This document shows positions 32,034 through 38,362 of a stretch of DNA of 38,362 nt, piece after piece; position 1 is the first letter of the stretch; each line of letters begins with the position of its first letter. The translations under genes and the position numbers were made by a program. Source of the stretch: a virus; IMG/VR virus record IMGVR_UViG_3300044612_001141, positions 1-38,362 of that record; one strand, given 5' to 3'. The notes below the pieces were generated by a model that was not told where the DNA came from, ran no database searches, and was given only the letters and a program-made list of their open reading frames with translations.

Positions 32034-32079
32034 GTGACAAAACCTAGGCTCTTGTTTCTTACGACCGAGGTTTTGTCAC
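32034..32079. promoter_or_regulatory. 12-bp inverted repeat upstream of rusA
   Basis: GTGACAAAACCT (32034-32045) and AGGTTTTGTCAC (32068-32079) are perfect inverted arms with a 22-base spacer. They lie 55 bp before the rusA start. Arm size and spacing suit a protein-bound operator or a hairpin in the leader. Confidence 0.5.
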
Positions 32080-32278
32080 GCTTCACGCCCTCGCCACAAT
32101 GCACAGCGTCGCCCGGCGGGACGGCAGCGGACTGATAAACCGTGTCGCCCACACCCGCCGGGCGGCCGTTGATCGTCGCGGCTGACACCACCAGCAGCGT
32201 TTCCAGCGTCCCGACTCATAGTAGTGTTCGTGCGTTTTTCGTCGCTTTTCCGTCGTTTCTGGGATACGTTCGGGGATC

Positions 32279-32297
32279 GTGTCGCTGCACGCGACAC
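32279..32297. promoter_or_regulatory. GTGTCGC-N5-GCGACAC dyad
   Basis: A perfect 7-bp inverted repeat with a 5-base centre, directly behind the stop codon of the 132-aa gene on the minus strand. No T-run follows, so an operator is more likely than a terminator. Confidence 0.4.
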
Positions 32298-32301
32298 TAC
32301 C

Positions 32302-32700
32302 CTAGCTCAGTGTAGGGTGCGTCTGCGGTGTACTGCGCAGTCTCTCCAGCAGCGAGCGGAGCGTGTTGGCTGTCTGGTCGTCTGGCACATACGCAGTCCG
32401 CAGCCTCGCCTCGGCGCGATAGATCGCCTCCCGCTCCTCGGCGGTGAGCGTGGCGTCCACCGTCACCGTCACGCTGCCGTCCTGCACCGACAACGTGGCG
32501 TCTTGATCGGCGATGCGGCGGATGGCGGTGTGGAGTCGCTCGATCTCATCGCGGGCAGCGGACGTGCAGGCACGCTGCACCTCAATCTCGGTCGCCGCCG
32601 CCTCGAACAACGGGCCGCAGTGAGCGAGGTGCAGGCCACGCCAATGGCGGAGGCGGGAAACAATGTCGCCCTCGTAGGCGGCTGGATCGATGGTGTTCAC
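32302..32700 (-). CDS. LTxEER-type small phage protein, copy 1 (132 aa)
   Basis: The start is GTG 32700, overlapping the stop of copy 2 (GTGA). The protein is helical; its C-terminal part LTAEEREAIYRAEARL... TANTLRSLLERLRSTP matches that of the 212-aa neighbour (LTDEERAAIIWCVELL... DALRSLLERLK). No function is known. The pair seems to have arisen by duplication. Confidence 0.65.
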   Translation of the reverse strand: MNTIDPAAYEGDIVSRLRHWRGLHLAHCGPLFEAAATEIEVQRACTSAARDEIERLHTAIRRIADQDATLSVQDGSVTVTVDATLTAEEREAIYRAEARLRTAYVPDDQTANTLRSLLERLRSTPQTHPTLS

Positions 32701-33335
32701 TTCAGTCTCTCTAGCAGCGAGCGGAGAGCGTCGCCCTTACTGGATTCCAATTCATCCAGCAGCTCCACGCACCAGATAATCGCCGCCCGCTCCTCGTCGG
32801 TGAGCGTGGGCGAGCACGCCACCGGCTCCTGTTTCATATCAAATACGCCACGTTTTTCGTCGTTTTCCCGATACGAGTTGGGCAATGTACCCTCGCCCTG
32901 CAAGCTACCCTCGCACGGTGTAGCGTGCGTGGCGGGTGTAGCGTCGGCGGGTTCGATAGGCTGCAACCTATCAAATTGCCGCAGCCGCTCGATCTCTTGC
33001 GCCATCGCATTGGCATATTTCACGCCGCACCCAGCTTCGCCTGCGGGCCATGTGGGCTTAAGGCCAGTGCGTTCCCATGCGGCTTCGATGGCGATCTCGT
33101 CTTCGGGCCACAACGCAGGGAAGGCTTTCGCTTCCGGCACAGCGTCATGATTTGTTCGCTCCCGCTCGCGGAGCATGGCGTCGGCATAGGCTGCTGCTAT
33201 GCGAACGTATTGGCTCATCGCCTGTTCTGGCGCGATGGAGCGTGAAAGCAGCCCCGTCAACGCCGCTGCGGCGAACGTGTCGCGGAGATCGACACGAGAT
33301 GGCGACGTGTCGCCGTTCGTGGGGTGTTGCGTCAT
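32697..33335 (-). CDS. LTxEER-type phage protein, copy 2 (212 aa)
   Basis: Residues 15-65 (DLRDTFAAAALTGLLSRSIAPEQAMSQYVRIAAAYADAML) form a conserved small helical domain known from many phages. A low-complexity linker with THATP, EGSLQGEGT and RENDEKR follows. The C-terminal 45 residues carry the LTDEERAAI... LRSLLERL motif shared with the next gene. It starts 4 bases after the clamp gene stop. Function unknown. Confidence 0.7.
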   Translation of the reverse strand: MTQHPTNGDTSPSRVDLRDTFAAAALTGLLSRSIAPEQAMSQYVRIAAAYADAMLRERERTNHDAVPEAKAFPALWPEDEIAIEAAWERTGLKPTWPAGEAGCGVKYANAMAQEIERLRQFDRLQPIEPADATPATHATPCEGSLQGEGTLPNSYRENDEKRGVFDMKQEPVACSPTLTDEERAAIIWCVELLDELESSKGDALRSLLERLK

Positions 33336-33339
33336 GTCG

Positions 33340-34443
33340 TCACTCCGCCAGCGGCATGATCACGCCGTGAACGTCGCCGCACTTGAGCCGCACGGCATCG
33401 CCCGGCTTCGCGGCCTGAATCTCCACATCCGGCTCGCTGTCCTTGGCCAAGCCAGCCAGGAAGTCGAGCAGGAACTTCGGGTCGAGCTTCACTGTGGCAG
33501 CGTGGCCGAACTCCACGATGTCGCACGTGACGCTAGACTCGCCAGCCTCGCTGCTCTGAGCGTGGAGGTGCAGGCCCTGCTGAGAGAACGAGAAGTCCAC
33601 GCCCTTGCTTGACTCGCTCGTGGTGATGGCCGCGGCCCGCGTGGCATCAGCCAGCAGCCCACGGCTCACAGTCGTCGCCTTGGTCGAGTTCTTCGGGAAC
33701 ACATCTCGCCACCTCGGGAACCGGCCTTCGACAAGCCGGGCCGTCACCACGGTCGACCCGATGGTACAGACCAGCGTGTTCGTGCTCGCCTCGAGCTCCA
33801 CGAGCTCCTCGCCGCCGGCCTCCTTGGCAATCTCGGCCAATAGCTTGGCCACCCGTTGCGGAATCAACGTCTCGGAGTCATCGACGGCCAGGTCGTGCTC
33901 GGCCTCGGCCATGGTGAGCCGCCGGCCGTCTGTGGCCACTACAGAGACCTTATCGCCCTTGACCTCGACCATCACGCCACCCAGTGCGTACCGGGTGCTT
34001 TTCATGTCGCAGGCTTCCACCACGGCATGCACCAGGCCGGCGAACTGGTCCGCTGGTAGCTTGATCCGGTTGGTCGCGTTCTCGGCCGTCATGGTCGGGA
34101 ACTCGGCCGGATCTTCCGTCGGCAGCGTCCAGGAGCCTCGCTTGGTCGCCAGAACGCAGCTGGTGTCCTGCGGCGTGATGGTGATCTCGTCGTCACGGCA
34201 CTCGGTCAGGATCGACCAGACCCGTGCGAACGGGAGCAAGAGCGCCGGGCCGTCGAACGGCACGGCCGCCGTCACCTGCACCTCGAGGTCGGTGCCGACC
34301 ACTTGGCCGCCCGAGATCAGCACGCTGCGGAGAATCGGCCGCGGCGTGCGGTCAGTCACCGCGCTTTTCACGCTCGAAAATGCCGCCTTGAGCGCCGCGA
34401 CGCTCAACACGATGCCATTGCGATTTTTGGTAGTCGTACCCAT
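33340..34443 (-). CDS. dnaN: Phage-encoded DNA polymerase III beta subunit (sliding clamp)
   Basis: The 367-aa protein has the three-domain clamp pattern: LKAAFSSVKSAVTDRTPRPILRSVLISGGQVVGTDLEVQV, GLVHAVVEACDMKSTRYALGGVMVEVKGDKVSVVATDGRRLTMAE (the typical TDGRRL box), and the C-terminal PKFLLDFLAGL and GVIMPL. It would encircle DNA and hold a polymerase. No polymerase gene is in the window, so it probably serves host Pol III or phage accessory factors. ATG 34443 follows AAAGGA at 8 bases. Confidence 0.93.
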   Translation of the reverse strand: MGTTTKNRNGIVLSVAALKAAFSSVKSAVTDRTPRPILRSVLISGGQVVGTDLEVQVTAAVPFDGPALLLPFARVWSILTECRDDEITITPQDTSCVLATKRGSWTLPTEDPAEFPTMTAENATNRIKLPADQFAGLVHAVVEACDMKSTRYALGGVMVEVKGDKVSVVATDGRRLTMAEAEHDLAVDDSETLIPQRVAKLLAEIAKEAGGEELVELEASTNTLVCTIGSTVVTARLVEGRFPRWRDVFPKNSTKATTVSRGLLADATRAAAITTSESSKGVDFSFSQQGLHLHAQSSEAGESSVTCDIVEFGHAATVKLDPKFLLDFLAGLAKDSEPDVEIQAAKPGDAVRLKCGDVHGVIMPLAE

Positions 34444-34552
34444 GTGAAGAATCCTTTCGCTTGAGGGACGCACCCACGGCGATGCCGAGGGCAAAAGTCA
34501 ATCCGTTGACCAGAACACCAGTAGCTAGAAACACTGCGTTTTCGACAGTCAT
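34352..34552 (-). CDS. Small membrane protein overlapping dnaN (66 aa)
   Basis: ATG 34552 overlaps the LexA-domain gene stop (ATGA), which suggests a real gene. The N-terminus (AVFLATGVLVNGLTFALGIAVGASLKRK) is one membrane helix followed by positive residues. The last third (about 30 codons) lies in the other frame across the first 92 bases of dnaN, an unusually long overlap, and its sequence may be unconstrained there. Confidence 0.55.
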   Translation of the reverse strand: MTVENAVFLATGVLVNGLTFALGIAVGASLKRKDSSHGYDYQKSQWHRVERRGAQGGIFEREKRGD

Positions 34553-34788
34553 GCGTTCACCTTGATCCCACGCACCGCGTGAGGTTTGCGGCTGATCCAG
34601 CCTTTTTTCTCCAAGGCGTCCAAGTGCACAGTTACGCCGTGCGGCGATTTGATCGACAACGCTGTGGCGATCTCCCGCACGGTCGGCGAATAGAGCTCGA
34701 TGTTCGCCACGATGAACTCGTAAACCTGCTGTTGCCGCGCTGTCAGCGGCGTTTTCTCTGCCGTGGTCATTTGCTGCTCCTGCGTCAT
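34549..34788 (-). CDS. LexA-type winged-helix DNA-binding domain without protease
   Basis: The 79-aa protein is nearly all a LexA N-terminal domain: LTARQQQVYEFIVANIELYSPTVREIATALSIKSPHGVTVHLDALEKKGWISRKPHAVRGIKV. The catalytic Ser/Lys cleavage domain of LexA is absent, so it would not self-cleave in DNA damage. The start at 34788 has GAGGTG at 5 bases; ATG 34770 also has a good site. It could bind SOS-type or phage operators. Confidence 0.85.
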   Translation of the reverse strand: MTQEQQMTTAEKTPLTARQQQVYEFIVANIELYSPTVREIATALSIKSPHGVTVHLDALEKKGWISRKPHAVRGIKVNA

Positions 34789-35009
34789 GGTGTCACCTCG
34801 TTCAACAATTTCGTGGCCGTCTCCTGGCACAGCGTGTCGCCTTGGGCAAGGTCGAACGCGTGCGGGAAATGCTTGAGCAGCCGCCGGGCCTCCTGCCGGA
34901 CGACCGCAGGGATGCCCTTGAGACCGTCCGGCCCGTACGGACTGGACAGCCGGACGAGGAACGCACGCGTCCAGACGATCGCGGCAGTTCGCTCAGATGG
35001 CATAGTCAT
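34785..35009 (-). CDS. BPSL0761-like small protein (74 aa)
   Basis: The sequence MTMPSERTAAIVWTRAFLVRLSS... IPAVVRQEARRLLKHFPHAFDL fits the BPSL0761-type family found in phages and bacterial genomes (MTMPxERTxAV..TREFL..L....P..VRxEAxxLLRHYP..xDL). Its function is unknown. ATG 35009 has AAGGAGG and overlaps the replication gene stop (ATGA). Confidence 0.75.
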   Translation of the reverse strand: MTMPSERTAAIVWTRAFLVRLSSPYGPDGLKGIPAVVRQEARRLLKHFPHAFDLAQGDTLCQETATKLLNEVTP

Positions 35010-35854
35010 GTGGTGACCTCCTTGCGCAATTGGTTGACCATCTTCCGCCGCGTGTACTCAAAGTCGTCGGCGTCCTTGCCCTTGAATCCCTCGGCCGGTG
35101 GCTTCTCGTCTGGCGATCGGTAGCCGCCCGCAGGCCGCTGCTCCCGTGGGTTGTCGAACTGGCCGCCGAGCACCTTGTCGACGAAGCCTGGAGCCAGCAG
35201 CTGCGGAAGCGTTACCGGGTCGCGGAAGTAGCGGCACCTCGGCAGGGCGTCGATGGCCGCCAGGGCCTTCTCGAACCAGCCCTCCTCGGCCAGACGGTCG
35301 GCCACCTTGTCCGGCGGCGCCGGTAGCTTCCACGGTCGGCCAGTGCCGGTAGCCCAAGCCTTCCGTAGCGTCTCCCAGCCCGCCGGTTCCTCCTGAGAAA
35401 GCGCAGCGCTCCCGTGGGAAGAAGAAGAATTTCTATCTCTTCTATCTCTTCTATCTGGTGCGCCGGATCGCACGGGTGCGTGCGCTTGAGCGCACGCGGT
35501 AGTGCGCCCACGCGCACCAGAGGCCCGAGAAGCGTGCAAAGCCCGTGATTTTGCGGCCTGCGAGAACCGACGCTCCCATCCGGGGATCGCCACAGTTCCG
35601 TTCTCCGCGTCAATCACCAGCCAGCCCACTTCCTGGACCGCCAACCAGAACGCCTCGTCGCCGCCACAGATCCGGCCGAGGAGCCGCACTGACATCCGGG
35701 CGGTGCCGTCTGCACTGTTCAGCGAGGCCCAGCCCCAGAGCATGAGGAGCCGCCCGACGACCTGGTCGACCGGCAAACCGGTCGAGTCGACGAGCTCGAG
35801 CACCTCGGGCTTCTGGGGCAGGCAAACGTCGTATGGAACCCACTCACCGGCCAT
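35006..35854 (-). CDS. Replication initiator/replisome organiser containing the origin
   Basis: The 282-aa protein has an N-terminal winged-helix-like domain (MAGEWVPYDVCLPQKPEVLELVDSTGLPVDQVVGRLLMLWGWASLNSADG... VGWLVIDAENGTVAIPGWERRFSQ, residues 1-100), typical of phage O-like or DnaD-like initiators. A low-complexity middle (RASGARGRTTACAQAH... DRRDRRDRNSSSS) is encoded by the iterons and 9-bp repeats, as in lambda O. The C-terminal part (about 150-282) probably loads or contacts a helicase. ATG 35854 overlaps the methyltransferase stop by 11 bases with GGAGG upstream. Confidence 0.8.
   Translation of the reverse strand: MAGEWVPYDVCLPQKPEVLELVDSTGLPVDQVVGRLLMLWGWASLNSADGTARMSVRLLGRICGGDEAFWLAVQEVGWLVIDAENGTVAIPGWERRFSQAAKSRALHASRASGARGRTTACAQAHAPVRSGAPDRRDRRDRNSSSSHGSAALSQEEPAGWETLRKAWATGTGRPWKLPAPPDKVADRLAEEGWFEKALAAIDALPRCRYFRDPVTLPQLLAPGFVDKVLGGQFDNPREQRPAGGYRSPDEKPPAEGFKGKDADDFEYTRRKMVNQLRKEVTT
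35431..35457. repeat. AT-rich 9-bp tandem repeat beside the iterons (possible DNA-unwinding element)
   Basis: TTCTATCTC occurs twice and TTCTATCTG once, head to tail, with AT-rich bases also at 35421-35430. It is a clear composition dip in a GC-rich genome and abuts the iterons on one side, as a DNA-unwinding element would. Confidence 0.7.
35458..35517. other. ori: Replication origin iterons (three 16-bp dyads at 22-bp period)
   Basis: Three sites GTGCGCCGGATCGCAC (35458-35473), GTGCGCTTGAGCGCAC (35480-35495) and GTGCGCCCACGCGCAC (35502-35517), each separated by 6 bases. Their centres are exactly 22 bp apart (about two helical turns). Each is a dyad GTGCGC-N4-(G/T)CGCAC. They lie in the middle of the putative initiator gene, next to an AT-rich repeat: the layout of lambda ori. 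Confidence 0.8.
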
Positions 35855-37229
35855 CCGTGGCCTCCGTGGCTCCAAAGACGCGAGCGATCGACCCCTCGTG
35901 GGCCTTCTTGTCGATCTCGCAGGCGATGCACCTGCGATTCATCTGACGAGCCACCAGCGCCGTAGTCCCCCCACCAGAAAACGGCTCAAAGATCAGATCG
36001 TTTACGTTTGTAAAAATGTCGATCAGCTTCTCGACACCGTCTGCACTCTGCTGCCATTCGTGTGCGTCTTTCTCGACCTTCTCTCCCTCAATCACGTCGA
36101 TGAAATAGCGTTCGTGAGCCTGCACTTTTTGGCCGGCCGGCACGTTCTGAAACACAAGGATCGGCTTGTATTTCGTGTTCACCCTTCTCGGGTGAATTGT
36201 CGGCATGACGGTCTGCATGAATACGATCTGCCAGTAGAACGACAGGTGCTCCCCCATCCTCGCCATGCACTGATCCAGGTGCAGCTTGCCGCTGTAGGCA
36301 ATGCACAATCCGTGAGGCTTAAGAATTCGTGCCGCCACCTCAGAGAGCTGCGACCAGCAGCCGATGAATTCGTGAGGGTACGGCGGATCGGTGATAATGA
36401 TGTCTACGCTGCCATCCGGTATGTCCTTAGCAATCTCCACAAAATCACCAAGCCGCACCTCGACCAGCTCGTCCTTTGCCGTCTTCACCTTTCGCGCGGC
36501 CTTTTCGTTCCGCAGTTCGCGAATGGCCGCCTTTACTGACGTGCATGAATCGCCTTCATTGGTCAGCTTCTTCCAGACGGCCGCCGCGTCCTCGTCAGAC
36601 AGGCCGTATGCCTTGCCTGCCTTCTTGCCTGCCTCATAGGTGCCTGGCCGCTTGCCAAGATCAATCACGTCAGCCATCCGCAGTTTCCGCCCCCTGACTG
36701 TCTCGCCGTCGCGGATGAACTCGCTTTCCCGCAGCTCGTCTCGCATCAAGCCAAGAAGCGATGTCAGGCGGTCGATCGCCGACGCGTAGGCCCCGGCACG
36801 CTCAACGGTGGCGCGGCCCACGCCGAGCTCGTCGGCTACGGCCTGGCAGGTCTTCCCTGAAAAGTCCTCATTTTGAGGACTTTTCTCTGGCCTTCCGTGT
36901 GGCATCTTCCGCTGGTTGTATACCTGGCCGATCAGGTCCGCAGCGGCCTCCTTCGACAGGTTCCGCCGGCCAAGCTGATGCCGCAGCATCCAATCAATCA
37001 CCGCCTGCCTGTTTTCAAACGACATCCGCGTCGTTTTGTATTGAACGCCGAGCCGGTCGCAGATGGCCTTCCTGTTGTGGCCGTCAACCAGCACGTCGTC
37101 CTTGCCGTCTCGAGACCATACGACCAGAGGGTCTCGGCATCCTTCGGCCGAGATACTCGCCTCAAGGGCAGCCAGCTCGCCCGGCTTCAGTTTTGGTATG
37201 CGGGCCTCAAATTCCTTGTCAATCTTCAT
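35844..37229 (-). CDS. ParB-like/DNA methyltransferase fusion
   Basis: The 461-aa protein has an N-terminal ParB/sulfiredoxin-like domain (KLKPGELAALEASISAEGCRDPLVV, VLVDGHNRKAICDRLG with the DGHNR box at 49-53), an HTH-like middle (QAVADELGVGRATVERAGAYASAIDRL), and a C-terminal N6-adenine/N4-cytosine methyltransferase: DPPYPHEF (281-288) then EPFSGGGTTALVARQMNRRCIACEID (415-440), the beta-class motif order. It is probably a phage DNA methyltransferase; the ParB domain may give ATP/CTP-related DNA contacts. AAGGAG precedes ATG 37229; the start overlaps the next stop (ATGA). Confidence 0.9.
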   Translation of the reverse strand: MKIDKEFEARIPKLKPGELAALEASISAEGCRDPLVVWSRDGKDDVLVDGHNRKAICDRLGVQYKTTRMSFENRQAVIDWMLRHQLGRRNLSKEAAADLIGQVYNQRKMPHGRPEKSPQNEDFSGKTCQAVADELGVGRATVERAGAYASAIDRLTSLLGLMRDELRESEFIRDGETVRGRKLRMADVIDLGKRPGTYEAGKKAGKAYGLSDEDAAAVWKKLTNEGDSCTSVKAAIRELRNEKAARKVKTAKDELVEVRLGDFVEIAKDIPDGSVDIIITDPPYPHEFIGCWSQLSEVAARILKPHGLCIAYSGKLHLDQCMARMGEHLSFYWQIVFMQTVMPTIHPRRVNTKYKPILVFQNVPAGQKVQAHERYFIDVIEGEKVEKDAHEWQQSADGVEKLIDIFTNVNDLIFEPFSGGGTTALVARQMNRRCIACEIDKKAHEGSIARVFGATEATDGR

Positions 37230-37867
37230 ATCGCGGCTCCTTGCGTGTTCATCCATTCCGTAACGGTCCCAACAATCACCTCAGTAAATTCATCCTCCGA
37301 AAAGCAAATGATCCCGGCGTCGTTGTCCAACGAGATGACACTGATCGGAGGGCCGAATCTGTTTGGCTGCGTTTCAGCGCGAGGATTAAATCTGTCGGAG
37401 AAGATGTGTGAAGCGGGGACAACAAGGCAGGCTTGCCGCGAGACAAACGTGGTCTGGCCGCTCGCGTCCGCGATTGGCGACGAATAGCCGACCCAAAATC
37501 CAGGCCTTCCGGCTGCGTAGGCCTTGTGCAGTTCGCGGACCTTAGAACTGAATCGCCCGCGACCGTTTTCGTTGTTCTCGAAGACGGCGAACGGCCTGTA
37601 CGGCACGTTTATCTTTCGATACGGCCACGCGCCGCCCTGCCATTGTGTTTTCCTCTCCAGGTCGAGAACGCCAATCTCTTCTCCGTCGAGTGTGATCCTC
37701 GCGTCGATCTTGAACTTTGCGGCGTCACGCTCTGATGTCGGGCGGTTGTTCACAGTCATCTGGAGGTATCGCCCCTGCAGATTGAATCCGACCATGAGTC
37801 GCGACGAAAACGCTGCGTAGGCCTTGAACTCCATGTGCTGGGGGGTCTTCATGTCTTCAATGTTCAT
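37226..37867 (-). CDS. Putative PD-(D/E)XK nuclease-like protein beside the methyltransferase
   Basis: The 213-aa protein is unrecognised by name. It contains FKID55ARITLDGEEIGVLDLE71RK73, a D...ExK arrangement as in PD-(D/E)XK nucleases, in a strand-helix-strand context (residues 50-75), and WPYRKINVPYRPF after it. It sits just before the methyltransferase with an ATGA overlap. It could be a cognate restriction endonuclease, a DNA-processing nuclease, or neither. ATG 37867 has GGAGG at 5 bases. Confidence 0.6.
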   Translation of the reverse strand: MNIEDMKTPQHMEFKAYAAFSSRLMVGFNLQGRYLQMTVNNRPTSERDAAKFKIDARITLDGEEIGVLDLERKTQWQGGAWPYRKINVPYRPFAVFENNENGRGRFSSKVRELHKAYAAGRPGFWVGYSSPIADASGQTTFVSRQACLVVPASHIFSDRFNPRAETQPNRFGPPISVISLDNDAGIICFSEDEFTEVIVGTVTEWMNTQGAAI

Positions 37868-38184
37868 GCACACCTCCATTCCCTCTCGCCCCTACCGCTC
37901 GAGCTCGTCACCGTCCTGCCCGTCTCGACGATCCTGCCAGCCTTGGCCAGTTCGTTGATCCGCTTGTTGACCTGGTGCGGCAGCAGCCCGCACCGTGCCG
38001 CGATCCCGCTGGCCCCAGCCGGGCCGTCGAGCAGTGCCGCGAGGATCTGCCGCTGGTGCCTTGTCGCCAGCCCGCCGGCCTGCGCGGCCGCCGCGTGCGA
38101 TGTAGCCGGGTCTGACGACCTGGCTGCGCCGAACAGCGGCAGCCCCTCTTCGATCGGTGGCGTGATGTAATGCGGTCTGATCAT
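37864..38184 (-). CDS. Winged-helix DNA-binding protein (106 aa)
   Basis: Residues 40-95 (RHQRQILAALLDGPAGASGIAARCGLLPHQVNKRINELAKAGRIVETGRTVTSSSGR) form a MarR-like winged helix: HTH plus wing. The N-terminal part has ARSSDPATSHAAAAQAGG, a segment found in many phage proteins of this type. It may be an early transcription regulator. AGGAG lies 8 bases before ATG 38184. Confidence 0.8.
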   Translation of the reverse strand: MIRPHYITPPIEEGLPLFGAARSSDPATSHAAAAQAGGLATRHQRQILAALLDGPAGASGIAARCGLLPHQVNKRINELAKAGRIVETGRTVTSSSGRGEREWRCA

Positions 38185-38216
38185 CTGCGTGGCTCCTGGC
38201 GTTTGTATTGGCCCGG

Positions 38217-38354
38217 TTACGCCGGGCAGGCGGCTCGGTCACCGGGGAAGGCTTCCCAGCCCGAACTGCGGTGGTATGGCGTCACGCCCGCGAGACGACC
38301 CATACGGCGGATGCAGACGCCGCTGCGGCCAGGGTGGGCCGGTCCGTCGATCAC
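38217..38354 (-). CDS. Tiny ORF across the contig junction (45 aa)
   Basis: The GTG at 38354 overlaps the stop of the secreted-protein gene (GTGA), the same coupling used all over the genome. The frame VIDGPAHPGRSGVCIRRMGRLAGVTPYHRSS... ends at TAA 38217. It falls in the 127-bp repeat, so half of it also lies at 1-119. No domain is seen. It is easily lost in linear annotation. The gene could be real or chance. Confidence 0.4.
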   Translation of the reverse strand: MIDGPAHPGRSGVCIRRMGRLAGVTPYHRSSGWEAFPGDRAACPA

Positions 38355-38362
38355 TCGTAGCG
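38236..38362. repeat. Terminal direct repeat, right copy
   Basis: Identical to bases 1-127. Together the copies show that the contig joins head to tail. It includes the distal 119 bases of the tiny ORF and the last bases of the secreted-protein gene. Confidence 0.95.

Larger units (their letters stand above)
31980..32301 (-). other. Gene-poor region upstream of rusA with dyads and a decayed ORF
   Basis: No convincing gene is seen. It holds two perfect inverted repeats (32034-32079 and 32279-32297). A minus-strand frame from 32297 to 32076 (73 aa, Arg/Gly-rich) has no ribosome site. Part of that frame (SPNV...SDEKR...M) matches the linker of the 212-aa protein at 32697-33335 (LPNS...NDEKR...M), so this looks like a duplicated, frame-broken copy. 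A promoter for rusA may lie here, but none is clear. Confidence 0.5.

Noticed and set aside
31793-32191. A 132-aa frame with TINGRPAGVGDTVYQSAAVPPG
   Set aside because: It looks protein-like at its start, but runs deep into rusA in another frame and has no ribosome site; treated as decayed sequence.

Overview
The window is a complete temperate tailed-phage genome (siphovirus type), assembled from a GC-rich host background. Bases 1-127 recur exactly at 38236-38362, so the molecule closes to a 38,235-bp circle. Exactly 127 bp is a common assembler k-mer length, so the repeat is most simply an assembly overlap on a circular or circularly permuted genome, not a biological terminal repeat. All genes lie on the minus strand except the integrase. 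They are packed tightly: more than 20 gene junctions are 4-base ATGA/GTGA stop-start overlaps. The host cannot be read directly. GC content, several Cys-rich virion-region proteins and general family resemblance make a planctomycete-like environmental bacterium my best guess, but this is inference.

In minus-strand (transcription) order, starting at the packaging end: HNH endonuclease, small terminase (P27 type), large terminase, HK97-type portal, prohead protease, a tiny unannotated zinc-ribbon protein, HK97-type major capsid protein, a hairpin terminator, a glycosyltransferase-like gene and connector genes (27.5-20.0 kb). A BppU-like protein and a collagen-like fibre are inserted among the neck genes (20.0-18.3 kb). 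Then come head-closure, HK97-gp10-like and tail-completion genes, two small paralogous tail-tube candidates, a G/GT tail-chaperone pair with a clear A-AAA-AAC programmed -1 frameshift site, a 1042-aa tape measure, a second BppU-like protein and a large fibre with HxH, fibronectin III and discoidin-like domains (17.9-8.7 kb). After that lie Cys-rich small proteins, a metallophosphoesterase and a nucleotide-modification-associated (Nmad1/DUF1599-like) protein (8.7-4.4 kb).

The integration module (4.4-2.9 kb) has a plus-strand tyrosine integrase, an attP containing the 3' half of a tRNA-Arg(ACG) gene flanked by three 17-bp arm repeats, and an excisionase-like HTH protein with an AT-hook tail. 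The early region follows. Three copies of a GTTCTA-N10-TAGAAC type operator sit directly before two small genes, one of them overlapping a good sigma70 promoter. Next are a Sak4-type recombinase and an SSB-like protein with the DDIPF tip, then across the circle junction a winged-helix protein, a possible PD-(D/E)XK nuclease, a ParB-like/DNA methyltransferase fusion and a replication protein. That last gene carries, inside its coding sequence, three 22-bp-spaced iterons beside an AT-rich triplet of 9-mers: a lambda-like origin. A BPSL0761-like protein, a LexA DNA-binding domain without protease, a small membrane protein, a phage beta sliding clamp, two related 'LTxEER' proteins and RusA follow. 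The last block (31.6-27.5 kb) holds a second glycosyltransferase-like gene, a GcrA-like HTH protein, membrane proteins, a papain-like peptidase (possible lysis enzyme), a lipoprotein with a DnaJ-type Cys motif and a holin-like protein, leading back to HNH/terminase.

How it fits together: lysogeny by tRNA integration; replication by phage initiator, origin and clamp with (by inference) host polymerase; recombination by Sak4/SSB/RusA; packaging probably cos-type because of the HNH-TerS-TerL order; a long non-contractile tail. No classical cI/cro pair was recognised.
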